Origin: Takakia lepidozioides
Taxonomy: Eukaryota; Streptophyta; Takakiopsida; Takakiales; Takakiaceae
Direction: 5' to 3'
Length of the DNA stretch: 64,000 nt
Assembly (NCBI GenBank): GCA_030704615.1
Contig: CM060732.1
Coordinates: 16,988,001-17,052,000, forward strand
Shown in pieces: positions 36,399-48,183 of this stretch. The first letter of the stretch is position 1. Each line of letters starts with the position of its first letter. A model generated the notes under the pieces. The model searched no databases. It saw nothing but the letters and a program-made list of their open reading frames with translations, and was not told where the DNA came from. The position numbers were made by a program, and so were the translations under genes.

Positions 36399-39300
36399 TC
36401 ACTGATCAACATTCTTGCCTAGAGTCTCTACCTTGATGGCAGACAGTGTGAATGTCAAAGCCATGAAGTTACTCCCAATCCCGTCATACCAAGGTTTACA
36501 CATTTCTCCATGGTGGACCTGCACATCCAAACCACTTTCAGTCTGCAACATCAAAACATCCTCACCACGACTTCCATCAAATCTCTTCCCAACGACCCGG
36601 TAAACTTCAGTAGATGGCTGGCATACCTTCAACTCTCTTACAAATTCCTCCATTGGGTTGAATCCAATCAACAAGTGCTCCCGTGCTGACTTACTCCCCA
36701 GTTTAAGTAGTAATGGAGACAGCCATGTTAAGGGCTCTGCTGGTGGTGGTTTCACAATGGTCGCTGCAGCAATTACTCACAGCCACACAGGTCAATAACC
36801 AAACTTCTGAATCTCTGACAAACATGCTCCCAAGATCCGACGTGAGGATAGATGTTGCCGCACGCTCAGCCATCTCCACATGTTGCCATGGATTCTGCAG
36901 GCACCAAGCAAGGCCTTCCACACCACAGCATCTAGATTCTTATTGAGCATACTTCGTTCCTTACAGCAAGTATTATTATTACATGATCAGCATACCTTTG
37001 CTCTGAACATCAGGCGGGAAGAGCACTCGGCCTGGATATGGCAGACTCTCTGGATGAAGCTGGATGATAGCGTCATAGCACGTTACAGGTGTTCGAAAGA
37101 TTGACTGCAGACCATAAAAGTACAGGGGAAGTCAGACCCCCAATCAAATGAACATGCAATTTACTTCAGTTACATTGAAAAGCGAGGACTCCCTGAGAAT
37201 GCAGGAGAACTCGATAGACAACAATCGCAAATTGAAGCTTTCAGTATAGATGTGGAATGACGACAGACATTGAAAACAAAAGTTCCATAGCTCTATTTAC
37301 GGGAACACAGGACACACCAGCCATCTGTTGTCATCTTCCTCTCCTCGGATCAGACGACTTATAAGATCTGCGGAGCTTTTAGCATATGCCACTAGCCGCT
37401 TCAGCACCTGGCATGCATTTGGAATGCACTGGTTAGAACCTGCAAAAATCCATGGTCTACTGGTCCAAAAGGGGACATCCTGCTGTAAACAGAAATGGGG
37501 TTATCCAGTGGTACCAGAGCAGATGGTGCATCATGCGTCCAGGCTTTGGAGCCAAGGTCATAAGGTGTGGCTATATACATAGCAGAGCCACCACTCTCCT
37601 TGGGGGTTGCCTCATTTGCAGACGAAGGGAGTTCTTCCCGTTCTGCATCAAATTGAGCCTGCAAATACCGGCAATGTCTCATTCAAAAGGTACTACACCA
37701 TCACCCACCACCCTATATAAAAGAAGCTGATGATATCTGGGCTGAACGCCCTCCGTGTATGTTAAAGAATAAGGAAAAACAGGATAGTAAAGGGTGAGAG
37801 TCTACCATGATTGAATCATGGTCTCCCAGAGTCAAGTCCCCATTCACATCAACGACAATTGGTGACAGGGCCCAGTCATGGCTGACAAGAAGGCGCAGAA
37901 ATCTGAGAAACAAAACATAGTGCGACGTACAAATGAGCACCCATTCAAAGCTGGACTACCTACATGTTTTGTGCATCATGTGGACTGTTAGGAGTTTCCA
38001 TGAAGAGTGGCCATCCTTTTATTTAAGGGGTTATCTATCAACCTAACCTTGCATTAATGACAAGTAGATCAAACACATAACTATTCACAAGTTACACCTG
38101 GCTTGCACCACATGCGTCAATTTGTTTCAGTAAACTAATCCAAGTTGACCACATCGGAGACGCCCAGTCCAAGCAACCTTGCAGATTTATCAAAACAACA
38201 ATGGAGCCCAACCCCTCAAACCATTCCAAACCACCGGAGAACTCCTAAGTGAACAGGCTGATCCCCACTCCTTCAGTAACTACAATCGAGGTGGTAGATT
38301 AGAAAATACATAGAAACTGCATAACTTCTTGCCAGAATCCTGGCATGTTCCTGGCATTGTCTTCAACCTTCTCATTGTAGGCTCAAAACATCCCAGGATC
38401 CTCCCAAACAATCCACCAAAACCACCATGGCACTCTCACACAAGTTTACTTCTTATACCTCTTTACTTCGATGGTAGTAAACACCAAAAGCATAATTGAA
38501 GACATTCTCAAATTTTAAGTGTTGGAATGGATGTTTCTCTTCAAAGTCCTCAATTGAATCTCACAGCTTGAAGCTGGGATTATTCTAGTCATCACTGCAG
38601 CCCAGCCTAACTCCCTAACTATCTCAACCATTTTTACCCATAACTGCTAAAGGCTCCAGAATATGTCTAGAAGGACTATTGGAACCACAAAGGACTATTG
38701 GAACATGAATTCATTCCATCCTTCCTTCGACAATTCTTACTTCTTGTTGCCAAACCTTTTTCTGAAGTTACAGAGGAAGTTGTCAAACTGTGAGAACAAT
38801 TTATTCTGATCTTACTGCAAATTGTACGTATGACCTGCTTGCAAAACAATTGTTAAGACCACAGAGTGCGGAGCAGACACAAGACAGGGACAAAATGCCA
38901 AGTTCAGTTGGGCAAAAAGGAAAGAAGACCTAAGAAAGCCAGTCACACGAGAAGAAGGAGCAGCATGTGGAGCTGGCTTCACAAACAAATAGGCCACCAG
39001 GAGCTCCACTGCTTCATTTGCCACAGCCCCTGAAAAAAAATGTGATGCTACCCATCTCTTGGCAAGCCTGCTCCACAACCCACAGGAAAGTATTATCAAG
39101 TATAAGAGAAGACAAAACATGGCTCCAAGTTCACTCCATTGTCACTCTTGACTGCACTGTGAACAACGTTCAATTTATATTCACACAACAGATGGGTTTC
39201 AAAGAAGTCCATACAGTGCCATCTAGAAGCATTTGTATTACATAAGCCATGCCCACTTACAACCTGGACTCATTACCTTACAGTTGGACCATAAGCAGGA

Positions 39301-42300
39301 TATATGCCATGCAAGCCCTGAAGTAAGCTGGCATGCGAGCTTTGAAGAAGCCCAATCTTTACAGGTGTACTCTCCAACTCCTTCAAAGCTTTGCTACTTG
39401 GCCACGCAGGGTCTTTTTCATAGAGGACCCTGAGGCGAAACACAAAGCCTTCCATCATGACATCCACAGCATCTTCGGCAGCGACACAGCCAACCCCCCA
39501 TCTCTTCTGCATGCTGCTTCCCGGCAAAACTTCAAAATATATGTGAGTGAATCTGACAACCCTCATTTAGGCACTCCCAAACGATGTAGGTTTTCCAGCA
39601 CAACAAAGCCACTTACATGGTCCAAATCATACAAGGTAAAACCTCCAGGCTTCTTTGGCATTGGCCAGGCCACTGGGGCTCTTAGTGCCACAAGTGTCTA
39701 CACATAACATTTCCCACCTACCACTGAAACATGCTAAAACCCAGTGGTGGCTGGACTACCGTGCAAAATCAAATCCAAGATCATGGAAGTAGTATGCATT
39801 ACCTAGACACTGGGCTGATAAAATTAGACACCTCAAAATTAAAGATAAAACATGTAAAGTTTCTGGCGAGTTTCAACTGGGCAGGATTTTCTATTGATGT
39901 AGAGTTTCTACTGGCGAGCAAGAGCATGATTGGCAGCAGAAGCAGCCAGGCCCAGACCGCAAAGCAAGAATCACCTTTCTTTGTCTGCACAAGTTCACAA
40001 GCACCAGCACAAGAATTGTCCTGGCCATCAATAAACCTATGCATGCATATGCAAACTATAGTATGACTAAACAATCACAGATCTTGAAAGAAATATACCT
40101 CTGAGCGATTTGCAAGCAGAATGCGGACTTGGTTTTTTGAATAGCCTGGGACTCATCTGGCCACTTCCCAGAGCCTTCCAGCTGCAAGCCAGAATTACAT
40201 GCAACTTTAATAGAGAGTTCAACCTAATGTAAGCATGCCAAAATAATGTATTTTCCCAATGACAACCATACGGGAAAGCTGACTGGTGTGAATGGCGTAC
40301 CTGTATAACAACCTCCAAAGGCTCCACAAAACCTGACACAGCCTTCAGAGGGATTTTCTGAGGTCCAGTTGCTTCTGCTAAGGGATGCGGCTGCGGAGGG
40401 AACACATCTGTGTGCCTGAATGCTGAGCAACAGTCATTCCAATAGGATCAGTCCAGGTAGGTTGCACGAGAAGTAAGAGATGGTAGACAAACAAAGGCTC
40501 TCAGGGTTGATGAGAGATGCTTAAAGAGCACATGCAGCAGATATGACACCAGTATAGTGTGAAAGTACAGGAGAGATCACCTGCACTTATCGGTTGTACA
40601 CTCACAACCTGCAAAGGAAGGTCTTCCATGCTCCGCAGCCTCTTCGACAAAATCTCAAATGCTTCAAGCAATTTGGGCATGACAGCCATGGGATCTTGCA
40701 CACATTGAACGGTGAGAGAAGTCAAGAGAGGTAGTGACAGGACGTGGCTGTGTACTGGTTTGACCCACGTTCTGAGCGCTTACTACGTCAAACTAGGTTA
40801 ATTTGGACACACGACATTGCACCTCGTCAGTGTGATGTCTTGAACTTTTCCAACCCACCCGAATTCAATGCAATAGATGCTGTACCTTTGCCTTTCTCAA
40901 GAAGAGCATAATCAAGCTGACCAGCCACCACATGGACCGAGTCTGCCGAGATTGAGAGATGCCGACAAATTACATGAACCAAAATTTGCTGAATGATGAG
41001 ATGTCTCTGCCACCCCTGGCATTCCCACACTATAGGAATCTTCTCAGCGATGTGACTGACATTCAGTTGAGGTCTTTCACTTCCAAACAACCAGGGAAAA
41101 AATTTCACAACCATAACATGGAAGAAAATTGCCAACAGAACATCACAACATCCAGAAACAGTGGACTGGCACCCTCAGCAATGACTGTGAATCACATATT
41201 AAGGAAACAACAGGTTGAGTACTGGATTCAATGCTCGACATTCACATATTATCACTTTATCATCAAGCACAGAAAGCCTGTGATACCTTTCGCAGAACCT
41301 TTTATTGCCATTACACTCACCAGCAGTCTCTGTGATGGTCCCATCTTTAAACCTTCGCAACTCAGCCCTGTTCCCCCAGAATGCTCGGAACTTTTGAGCC
41401 TGCTCACCCAACAAATCTCAATAAGAAATCTCATTCATTTAACTATCACATATGAACACAACAAACTTTTCCAACCATTCATTCACACAGCCTGTGCATT
41501 TCTGGAGATCCAAAGACAGCTCCAGCCAAAGAAAATGGATCACTCAGCATGTGTTTGAGCTATAAAGCCACACTAGGCCATGGCCTTTCAGAGGATTGAC
41601 AGATATATGAATGCTCATCATTGTGATCTATTCTCCACTAATTGCTCCTTAAAGACGGACCAATTTCAGAGTCACTTTCTTTCAGTCATTTTCACTTTTG
41701 TCTCCTCTCTTGTTTTTTTCCATTTTGTCCCATAAGCTCTTTGAGCTTCCCGCGGACGTTATAAAGTACCATTTCATTTCATTTCATTTCTCATACAATA
41801 AGAACAGTCATCACTACCTCAGCTTTGTTGTCAGCACTTGGCCCAACATCAGCCATTCGAAGGGCTACATCCAAATTGCTAACTAAAATTCCTGCATGAA
41901 GCACGAGGCCTCGAGTCTTCGCAAATCCCTGAAGAGAAAAAAGACAAAAGTCAGTAACCTAACAGAGGATAAATTCCCCATAAGGCTTCCATTACTGATA
42001 CATAACAAGAAACCCAAATCTACATTGCAAAACATCCTTTTGATTAGGTTCATAGTACACGAAATTGTGAACAAAGTCCACATGCTCGACTCACCTGGTC
42101 AAGGGCCCAATCAGGAGGCAAGTTTTGGGAAAGGACCCGCACAATGCGTGCACGGTCACCCAGGCCCTGCCACAAAAGAGATTCCACTCTTCGTTTGTAG
42201 GTTCTCCAACTATCCTCATTGAGGCAGTATCGAGAGGAAGAGGGCACTGTATTAACTTCCTCAGTAGTACTCACTCTGAAATACCACCACGGTATACACA

Positions 42301-45300
42301 GATTGGGCAAAAGCGGTTCAATTACATTATACAAACATACATTATGACATGGTATTGCAGAATGCAACTCAATTGACAGACCTATTGATGTTGGGTTAGT
42401 CTCAGCAAAGGCTGGCTGGAAAAGCTCACATTCAACAATGAGAGGCATAACCCAGATACATTATAGGCGACTTTCAGCGCCCCTATGTGCCATGGAAATC
42501 CACACACGAGTGATTCTAGTCCATCGCCAAGCCAAAAACGAAGAAAAAGAGCACACTTCCTTCCTCAGTCATCACTGTCATACACTGGACTGGGCAGCCT
42601 AGCAATCGATTGATATGTAGGATAGACTAAATTTAGTTAGACAAGATCTAGTCAGAAAAGCAATTTGTCTACTACAATACAACTTCAGGGACATGAGTCT
42701 AGTTCAGCATCAGATCATCATCAGACCTACTATGTGATAGTCTTGACAATGCCATTGTCAGCAAGCACTCCACAACATAAGCACACAAACAATACCTCAC
42801 ATGGTAATCAAACTTGGTTGCATAATCAACAGGTGTCATAAAAAGAACGTCAAATCCTTCATCCTTGCTGCCCTTCATGGCTGTCAAAGTCCGGGTTGCT
42901 TCTTCTTTCAACTGCAGAATATCCGGACAGGTTTCTAATGAATGACAATTTGCCAAGCAAGCTGTTGCAACCCATTTCATTGACAAGTCAACCTCCTTCA
43001 GCACATTCGATGTACCCATTTTGTAGCTGTGCTGGACGATGCCAGCTTTGCAAACATTTTGAGTGGCAAAGAGATTAAAAATAGGATATAGGGTAAATTG
43101 AAATTTCACTATATAATCCATCACAATAAAGAGATATGAGGAAAACCTCAGATAGTGCGCTCTTCGTCATACGAGATGCCAGGTTCATGCGTCCTGAGGG
43201 GTCATACATCACCATTTCAAATGACCGCAGCAGAGCTTTCTTGACCTGCACCTCAGAAAACCGTAGTATGTCAACTTGACAAAACAAATGTATGCTACCC
43301 ATTCCAGATGCACATGCCTTTATTAGATCAGTTCGGTGCCTAGTACAAATCTGTCACAATACTGACAGAAAGGGTCACAAACTTGAGAAGAAATTCGAAT
43401 GACTACACTAAAGAGAGAACCAAGTACATCAACAACTTATCTAAGCCTCTCATTCCAGGTGTAATTATTACTGTCAGTAAGCCTTTGAGTCCAAAATCTA
43501 GGGAAGTAGACACTTACAACACATCATCAAATCAGAACAGACCTCAGAAGCCAGTAAGGTCACACTGTCATTCTCAATGAAGACACCTTTCCCGAGAACA
43601 TTGCCATTTGCTGCAAAGAACCCAACCTACAACACATCAAGCATCAACCAGAACAATCTAGGAATCCACCCAGAAGCTTTTTCAGAGAGCCTCCTAGAAC
43701 ACAGATCAAGCCCTGTGATAAGGCAACTACATACAGAACAACCTGAGAATGTAATTAACTCAGATTGACAGTGGGTGAGTATTACTGTACCTATAGCATC
43801 CATAGTAACTCGAAAGATCTGCAGGGCAGTCATGTGCTGGGTAATACACTTTCCACCCCCACTGGAAATCAGGTGAGCAAGCAGCATAGCCCAAAGAAAT
43901 CCATTCATATTATCTGCATTACCTTGCAGACTCCGTTGCCGTGACCACACCTGCATGGTTGTTGCATAAGAGAAAAGGCCTACAATTAATGAAGAACAAA
44001 CACACACAACCATTACTGAACCTAAATAAGCATCCAAAGATAGGGAACATGGAAATAACTAGGCTATTCTCTGTACATAGATTAGTACACCCATCGCTAG
44101 TTTCAATCACAGTGGACTCAAGCAAGAAAAAAACATAATGGCAGCAAGAGTTCAAACACAATTCAAAGGGTTCTTTCAATCTAGGATTGAGAGAATGACA
44201 AAGAAAAAAGAGTAAGAATCAGGAAAAATAATGGAATATACAGAGAGTTGCTCAGACCCTTAGATGTTCTGTATGTTTGCAATAGTTTCAGCTATAGTAA
44301 CTGCTCATCAATCTTCATCATTGCAGTCTCAGGGAGCTGGCCAACTCCTATCAGCAGAAAGCCCAAGAAGCTTCAATTTCAATTACGAGCAGACTAGTCA
44401 AGCACTTCAATAAGAAAATCAGAGTACAAGTATTCATGCTCTTCCAAGACAAGGCTGCAATCCACGCCAAAACTTTCAACCTCACAAACACTGGTTGAGC
44501 ATACAGTACTGATGCATCACCTTCATGAGCAAGACAGCCTCTCTCAAAGCCCCAACCTCCAGCGACTTTTGCAGCCATGTGGAGTTGTTTTCAAGCACCA
44601 AGTCTTCTAGAATGCTCGTATTGTAATGTGGTGTAGGTTGAGCCAGCCCTTCTGTCCTGGCAGAACATACATAAATCATCAGCAAACAACACATTCTCTC
44701 ATAGGAGATTGACCAAATTTAATCCCACCAAGTCGAAACCACTACAAGAAGCAAGGAACCCAGCACCAGCAACTTGCTTTCATGAGGGACCCACAGTGAA
44801 GATGAAGCAAGTAAATACTCAAGCACCTTGGGTTTTCGCATCTCGGACATTATTCCTTGAAGGCGCAAGCTTAGAAATGTCAAAAACTTCCGGTGAGACT
44901 GTAGGTAGTACGCATATTAAAAACTTTGTTGATGCCCTACTATCATCTCGACCTACACAAACCACCTTCAACATTAAGTTTCTCTTCAACCTTTGCCCCA
45001 CAACGCACACCACGGTCAAAATCCTGAACTTACCATATTTCTTCACAAACAGACTAAGAAAGTTCCTGCAAGGAACTTCAAAAGCTTACTCATTCTCTTC
45101 TCATTGACTCTATTTTACACTCCTCACAACCATTAGGTAGGAATCAAAACTTTATCAGATGTCACATCCACATGCTCCACAAAATGGGTAAACCAGAGCC
45201 ACATGCGGAGTTCACATTCTTTGTTGTTTAGAACACTCTCGATGAAAACCATACATGTGAAGCATGGATGGACTAGCTGGAAAAAAAGTTACAAGAACAC

Positions 45301-46638
45301 AAAGTACTAAAATTAGCAAACGCAGATATCTCACATATATCATGGTGAGAGTCTAGTAAGGAAGTACACAATACCAGGATGGAGAAGTAGAACTGGCTTG
45401 CGGGCATCTTGCTGGAAGCAACTCCACTGGACACTCTTGATTCGAGGACAACTCTGCAAGTGTTTCTCAAGTACAGCAAGGTATATCGCTCGCTTGGCAT
45501 GATAGCGATGCTTCAGATAATCCTTCTCATGGAAACAGCTCTGCAATGCATACAACACGGAATAGCCATCCCATTGTGACCCAATGTAGACAGCTCACAA
45601 ACTGTAAAGACCATGCTCAGGACAAACTCGCTGTCATCACAGCGCGGAGCACAGATATAAAATGGTGATGAGAAAACAACCTAGAAGGAATGGCCACAAA
45701 TTGGCTTGGACAGTCATATTGACTACCAGCAAACAATGAGCAATGCCCCAAAGGCCACTGACTACATAACCAATGACTTCTTTGGACTTGTGTGGGCTAG
45801 CATGACAAACACTGGCACTACAAAAACTCCAAACATTGCCATCATTCGCCATGACCACAAAATGTCACATTAAATTTTTCCAAAACACAGATAAAATCCT
45901 CGTAACGAGAAATCAATTCGCTATACAAGGACAAACGACCAGCATCTAGACATTGTGCTTAAAATAACGTGCATACAGATAGCACAATCAATTCCAGTTC
46001 ATACCCCGAATACCGAACAAAATAAAGAGGTCACCTTTGGTATTCTAACAGCAAGGTCAACATGTTGGAGAGGCTTCGCCACTGTTTGAGTTGCATAGCT
46101 TCCCACTACTTCCACAGATTCAGGCTTCTTGAAGGTGAAGCGAGCTTTACCTTCTGGCACACCAAGGTCTTTCACAAATGCAGAAGCCAGAGAACCCGAA
46201 ACCTGAAACCACACAATCGAAAACCATCAGTAATTTCTTATAAAACTGGAAACATTCGAGAAGCCCTGCATGATCTCCCTGCGTGTCTCCTCGAGGCATA
46301 AAGTCTGACGGCTAACACAACCAATCATGCACACAGGAAAACTCGTCACAAGTTCACTCGAATGACGGTCAAGATACCCACAACACCTGGCCAAATCCAT
46401 CTCGTCGCAAGGAGCAAGTTACTGTCACAATACCAACTCTGGTAAGGAGCGTACTATATGAAGTACAAGGACGAAACAAAAGAATCAACGCTTCTCCTAC
46501 CTCTTCATCTGAGAGGCCAAGCAAAGTCTCCCGGACAGAAGCAATGACAGCCTCGACTACTCGAGTCCTCGAATAGTTTACCGACACTTCCTTCAAGAGC
46601 TCATTAACTTTTATGATTGCAAGCGGAGCGTCCGCCAT
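36399..46638 (-). CDS. NOL6: NOL6/Nrap (UTP22 homologue), nucleolar pre-rRNA processing
   Basis: 24 exons on the minus strand: 46638-46501, 46202-46035, 45540-45375, 44952-44827, 44651-44521, 43950-43791, 43610-43543, 43245-43147, 42911-42796, 42275-42095, 41928-41818, 41399-41321, 41029-40886, 40694-40581, 40422-40301, 40181-40099, 39513-39277, 39067-38930, 37902-37806, 37658-37515, 37407-37318, 37104-36996, 36736-36627, 36518-36399. All phases join; total 3051 nt, 1016 aa, close to plant Nrap (about 1050). Diagnostic peptides: KDYLKHRYHAKRAIYL, YNTSILEDLVLENN, FWGNRAELRRFKDG, FPPQPHP, GPTVR-LAKRWVASHFFSG, GFLRFLRLLVSHDW, RTPVTCYDAIIQLH, KPWYDGIG. NOL6 is a nucleotidyltransferase-fold scaffold of the small-subunit processome (UTP-C) in the nucleolus. 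Start is ATG at 46638, giving MADAPLAIIKVNELLKE. The last intron is 108 nt and open in frame, so retention would add 36 residues. Confidence 0.95.
36780..36940 (-). pseudogene. PPR-protein fragment in NOL6 intron 22
   Basis: On the minus strand one frame reads DAVVWKALLGACRIHGN, the classic sequence of a PLS-type pentatricopeptide repeat near the E domain; two bases out of frame the homology continues as VEMAERAATSIL. No complete repeat array exists in the intron, so this is a small frameshifted fragment, perhaps a retro- or TE-carried copy. PPR proteins bind organellar RNA. Confidence 0.65.
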
Positions 46639-47111
46639 TGTGCCTCCCTCTTTCACGACCCACAGACTATCCACGAGAGAGCTACTCGTTCAACAAAGGC
46701 CCCACATGGCCTCGTATGAAGCAAATGGCACCCCAGAACCTAACCGGTCGACATTCACTGCTCCACCAGAAAAAATATACTGCAAATCACAGCAAGAGGA
46801 TGAAGAGAAGAAATGCGTGAAATCCAAAAATCCATCACTCTCTCTGCAGCCTGATGAGATCACAACTCCCGGGGATTCCCATACTGGCATCCTCACCTCA
46901 TGCATACAAGACTTATAGAAACCCTGAACCCTGAACCCTAGCACGCATCGTTTTGACCGGTGGATACAAGCACGGACCATCGGATAGATCACAGACAGCC
47001 AGTCGTCCAAACCCCCCAACATGGATGAACTGGTTCACATATCGAGGTCTTGTGACGGAAATCGAGATACCAAAGGGGAGCAGGTTAGTTCTTGCGTGAG
47101 AAGAGGCTGCG
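46639..47111. promoter_or_regulatory. Divergent promoter between NOL6 and PPT
   Basis: Only 473 bp separate the NOL6 ATG (minus) from the PPT ATG (plus). The interval must contain both 5' UTRs and start sites. I see no clear TATA box in either direction, as is common for compact bidirectional plant promoters. A CCCTGAACCCTGAACCCTA run at about 46921-46940 resembles the telobox (AAACCCTA) that is enriched upstream of plant ribosome-biogenesis genes, which would suit NOL6. Confidence 0.6.
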
Positions 47112-48150
47112 ATGGCGGTGAGGAGGATGGGGTGCAGGAAGATTGGAGGGCAGCAGGGAGGAGGCCAGTGCCAGGGTCGTTTTGTGTTGTTGCTGGTCGT
47201 GGCCCAACTCTGGATTCTCCCTCTCTTTGTGCAGGTGGCAGCTTTGGAGCCCCTTCCCTTTGTTGTCCTGCATGGTTTGCTTCCTTCTCCTCCTCCCTCT
47301 GTCGCTTTGAGCTTGGTCTGCGATCGGTAATCTTCTTGCTACTTTGCGTCTTCCAAACAAAAGTGAAGAATTTTCTGGCATGATTCAATGTGCATAACTG
47401 ATTGGCATGTTGTCCGAACTCAACTTTCCCTTCAAATTCGGTTTGTGTTGCTCGGGGGAATGTGGAGAATGCGCCTTCAACCAAGTATTTAGCTGGTTTG
47501 TTTGTCACGATCTTAAAAGTTCTTTTTCATACGAGTCTGTGGTGATCAGTGCTGTATGCTTGTAGTTTACTAGTGGGAATGGAGGGGACTTACTTGGCAG
47601 GGATTGGAGACCAGTGCAAGAATCATGGGGTTTCTCAATTCACAGAGCTCCTCGCCAATATGTCAGGAGCTGCAGGATTCTGCATGTCTGTGCCTCTCAT
47701 CTGTTGGTCAAGCCTGTTCTATGTATTTGATTTCTTGACGGAAAATGAATGGCCTATATATGAATGTCTAGCTTCATATTGTTTGTTATGTTGGGTAAAT
47801 ATGTAGGAAAGAGAAACCGGGTGCCCCCCTATATTGGCTAGTGTGGAAAGTCATAAAAGTCACTTTCTAGTACATCTTCACTGTTCAACTTCTGGAAGTC
47901 AGACTGGAAGAGTAAGTCATGTGCTGGTTATCTGACATCTCATGCGGACTGCTTGGTGCAGTGAGATAGGGGATGGAGCCAGCGATTCCTTTTTTATGCG
48001 CCTTGACAAACAGGTGTTCAGTGATTTTTTGCGAGGCATTTAATCAAGATTCCCATCACATGGATTTAGTTGCCTTGGAACTGCTGATTTGTTAGGCTGG
48101 TTGCCCACATCCCCTGCACTCACACACACAAACACACACACACACACACC

Positions 48151-48183
<33 letters not shown>

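Noticed and set aside
39333-39707. 124-aa open frame on +
   Set aside because: Antisense shadow of NOL6 exon 17.
40959-41558. 199-aa open frame on +
   Set aside because: It lies antisense to NOL6 exons 12-13 and their introns and has no recognisable domain.
47035-47508. 157-aa open frame on -
   Set aside because: Antisense to PPT exon 1 and intron 1; low-complexity Ser/Pro/Arg-rich composition.
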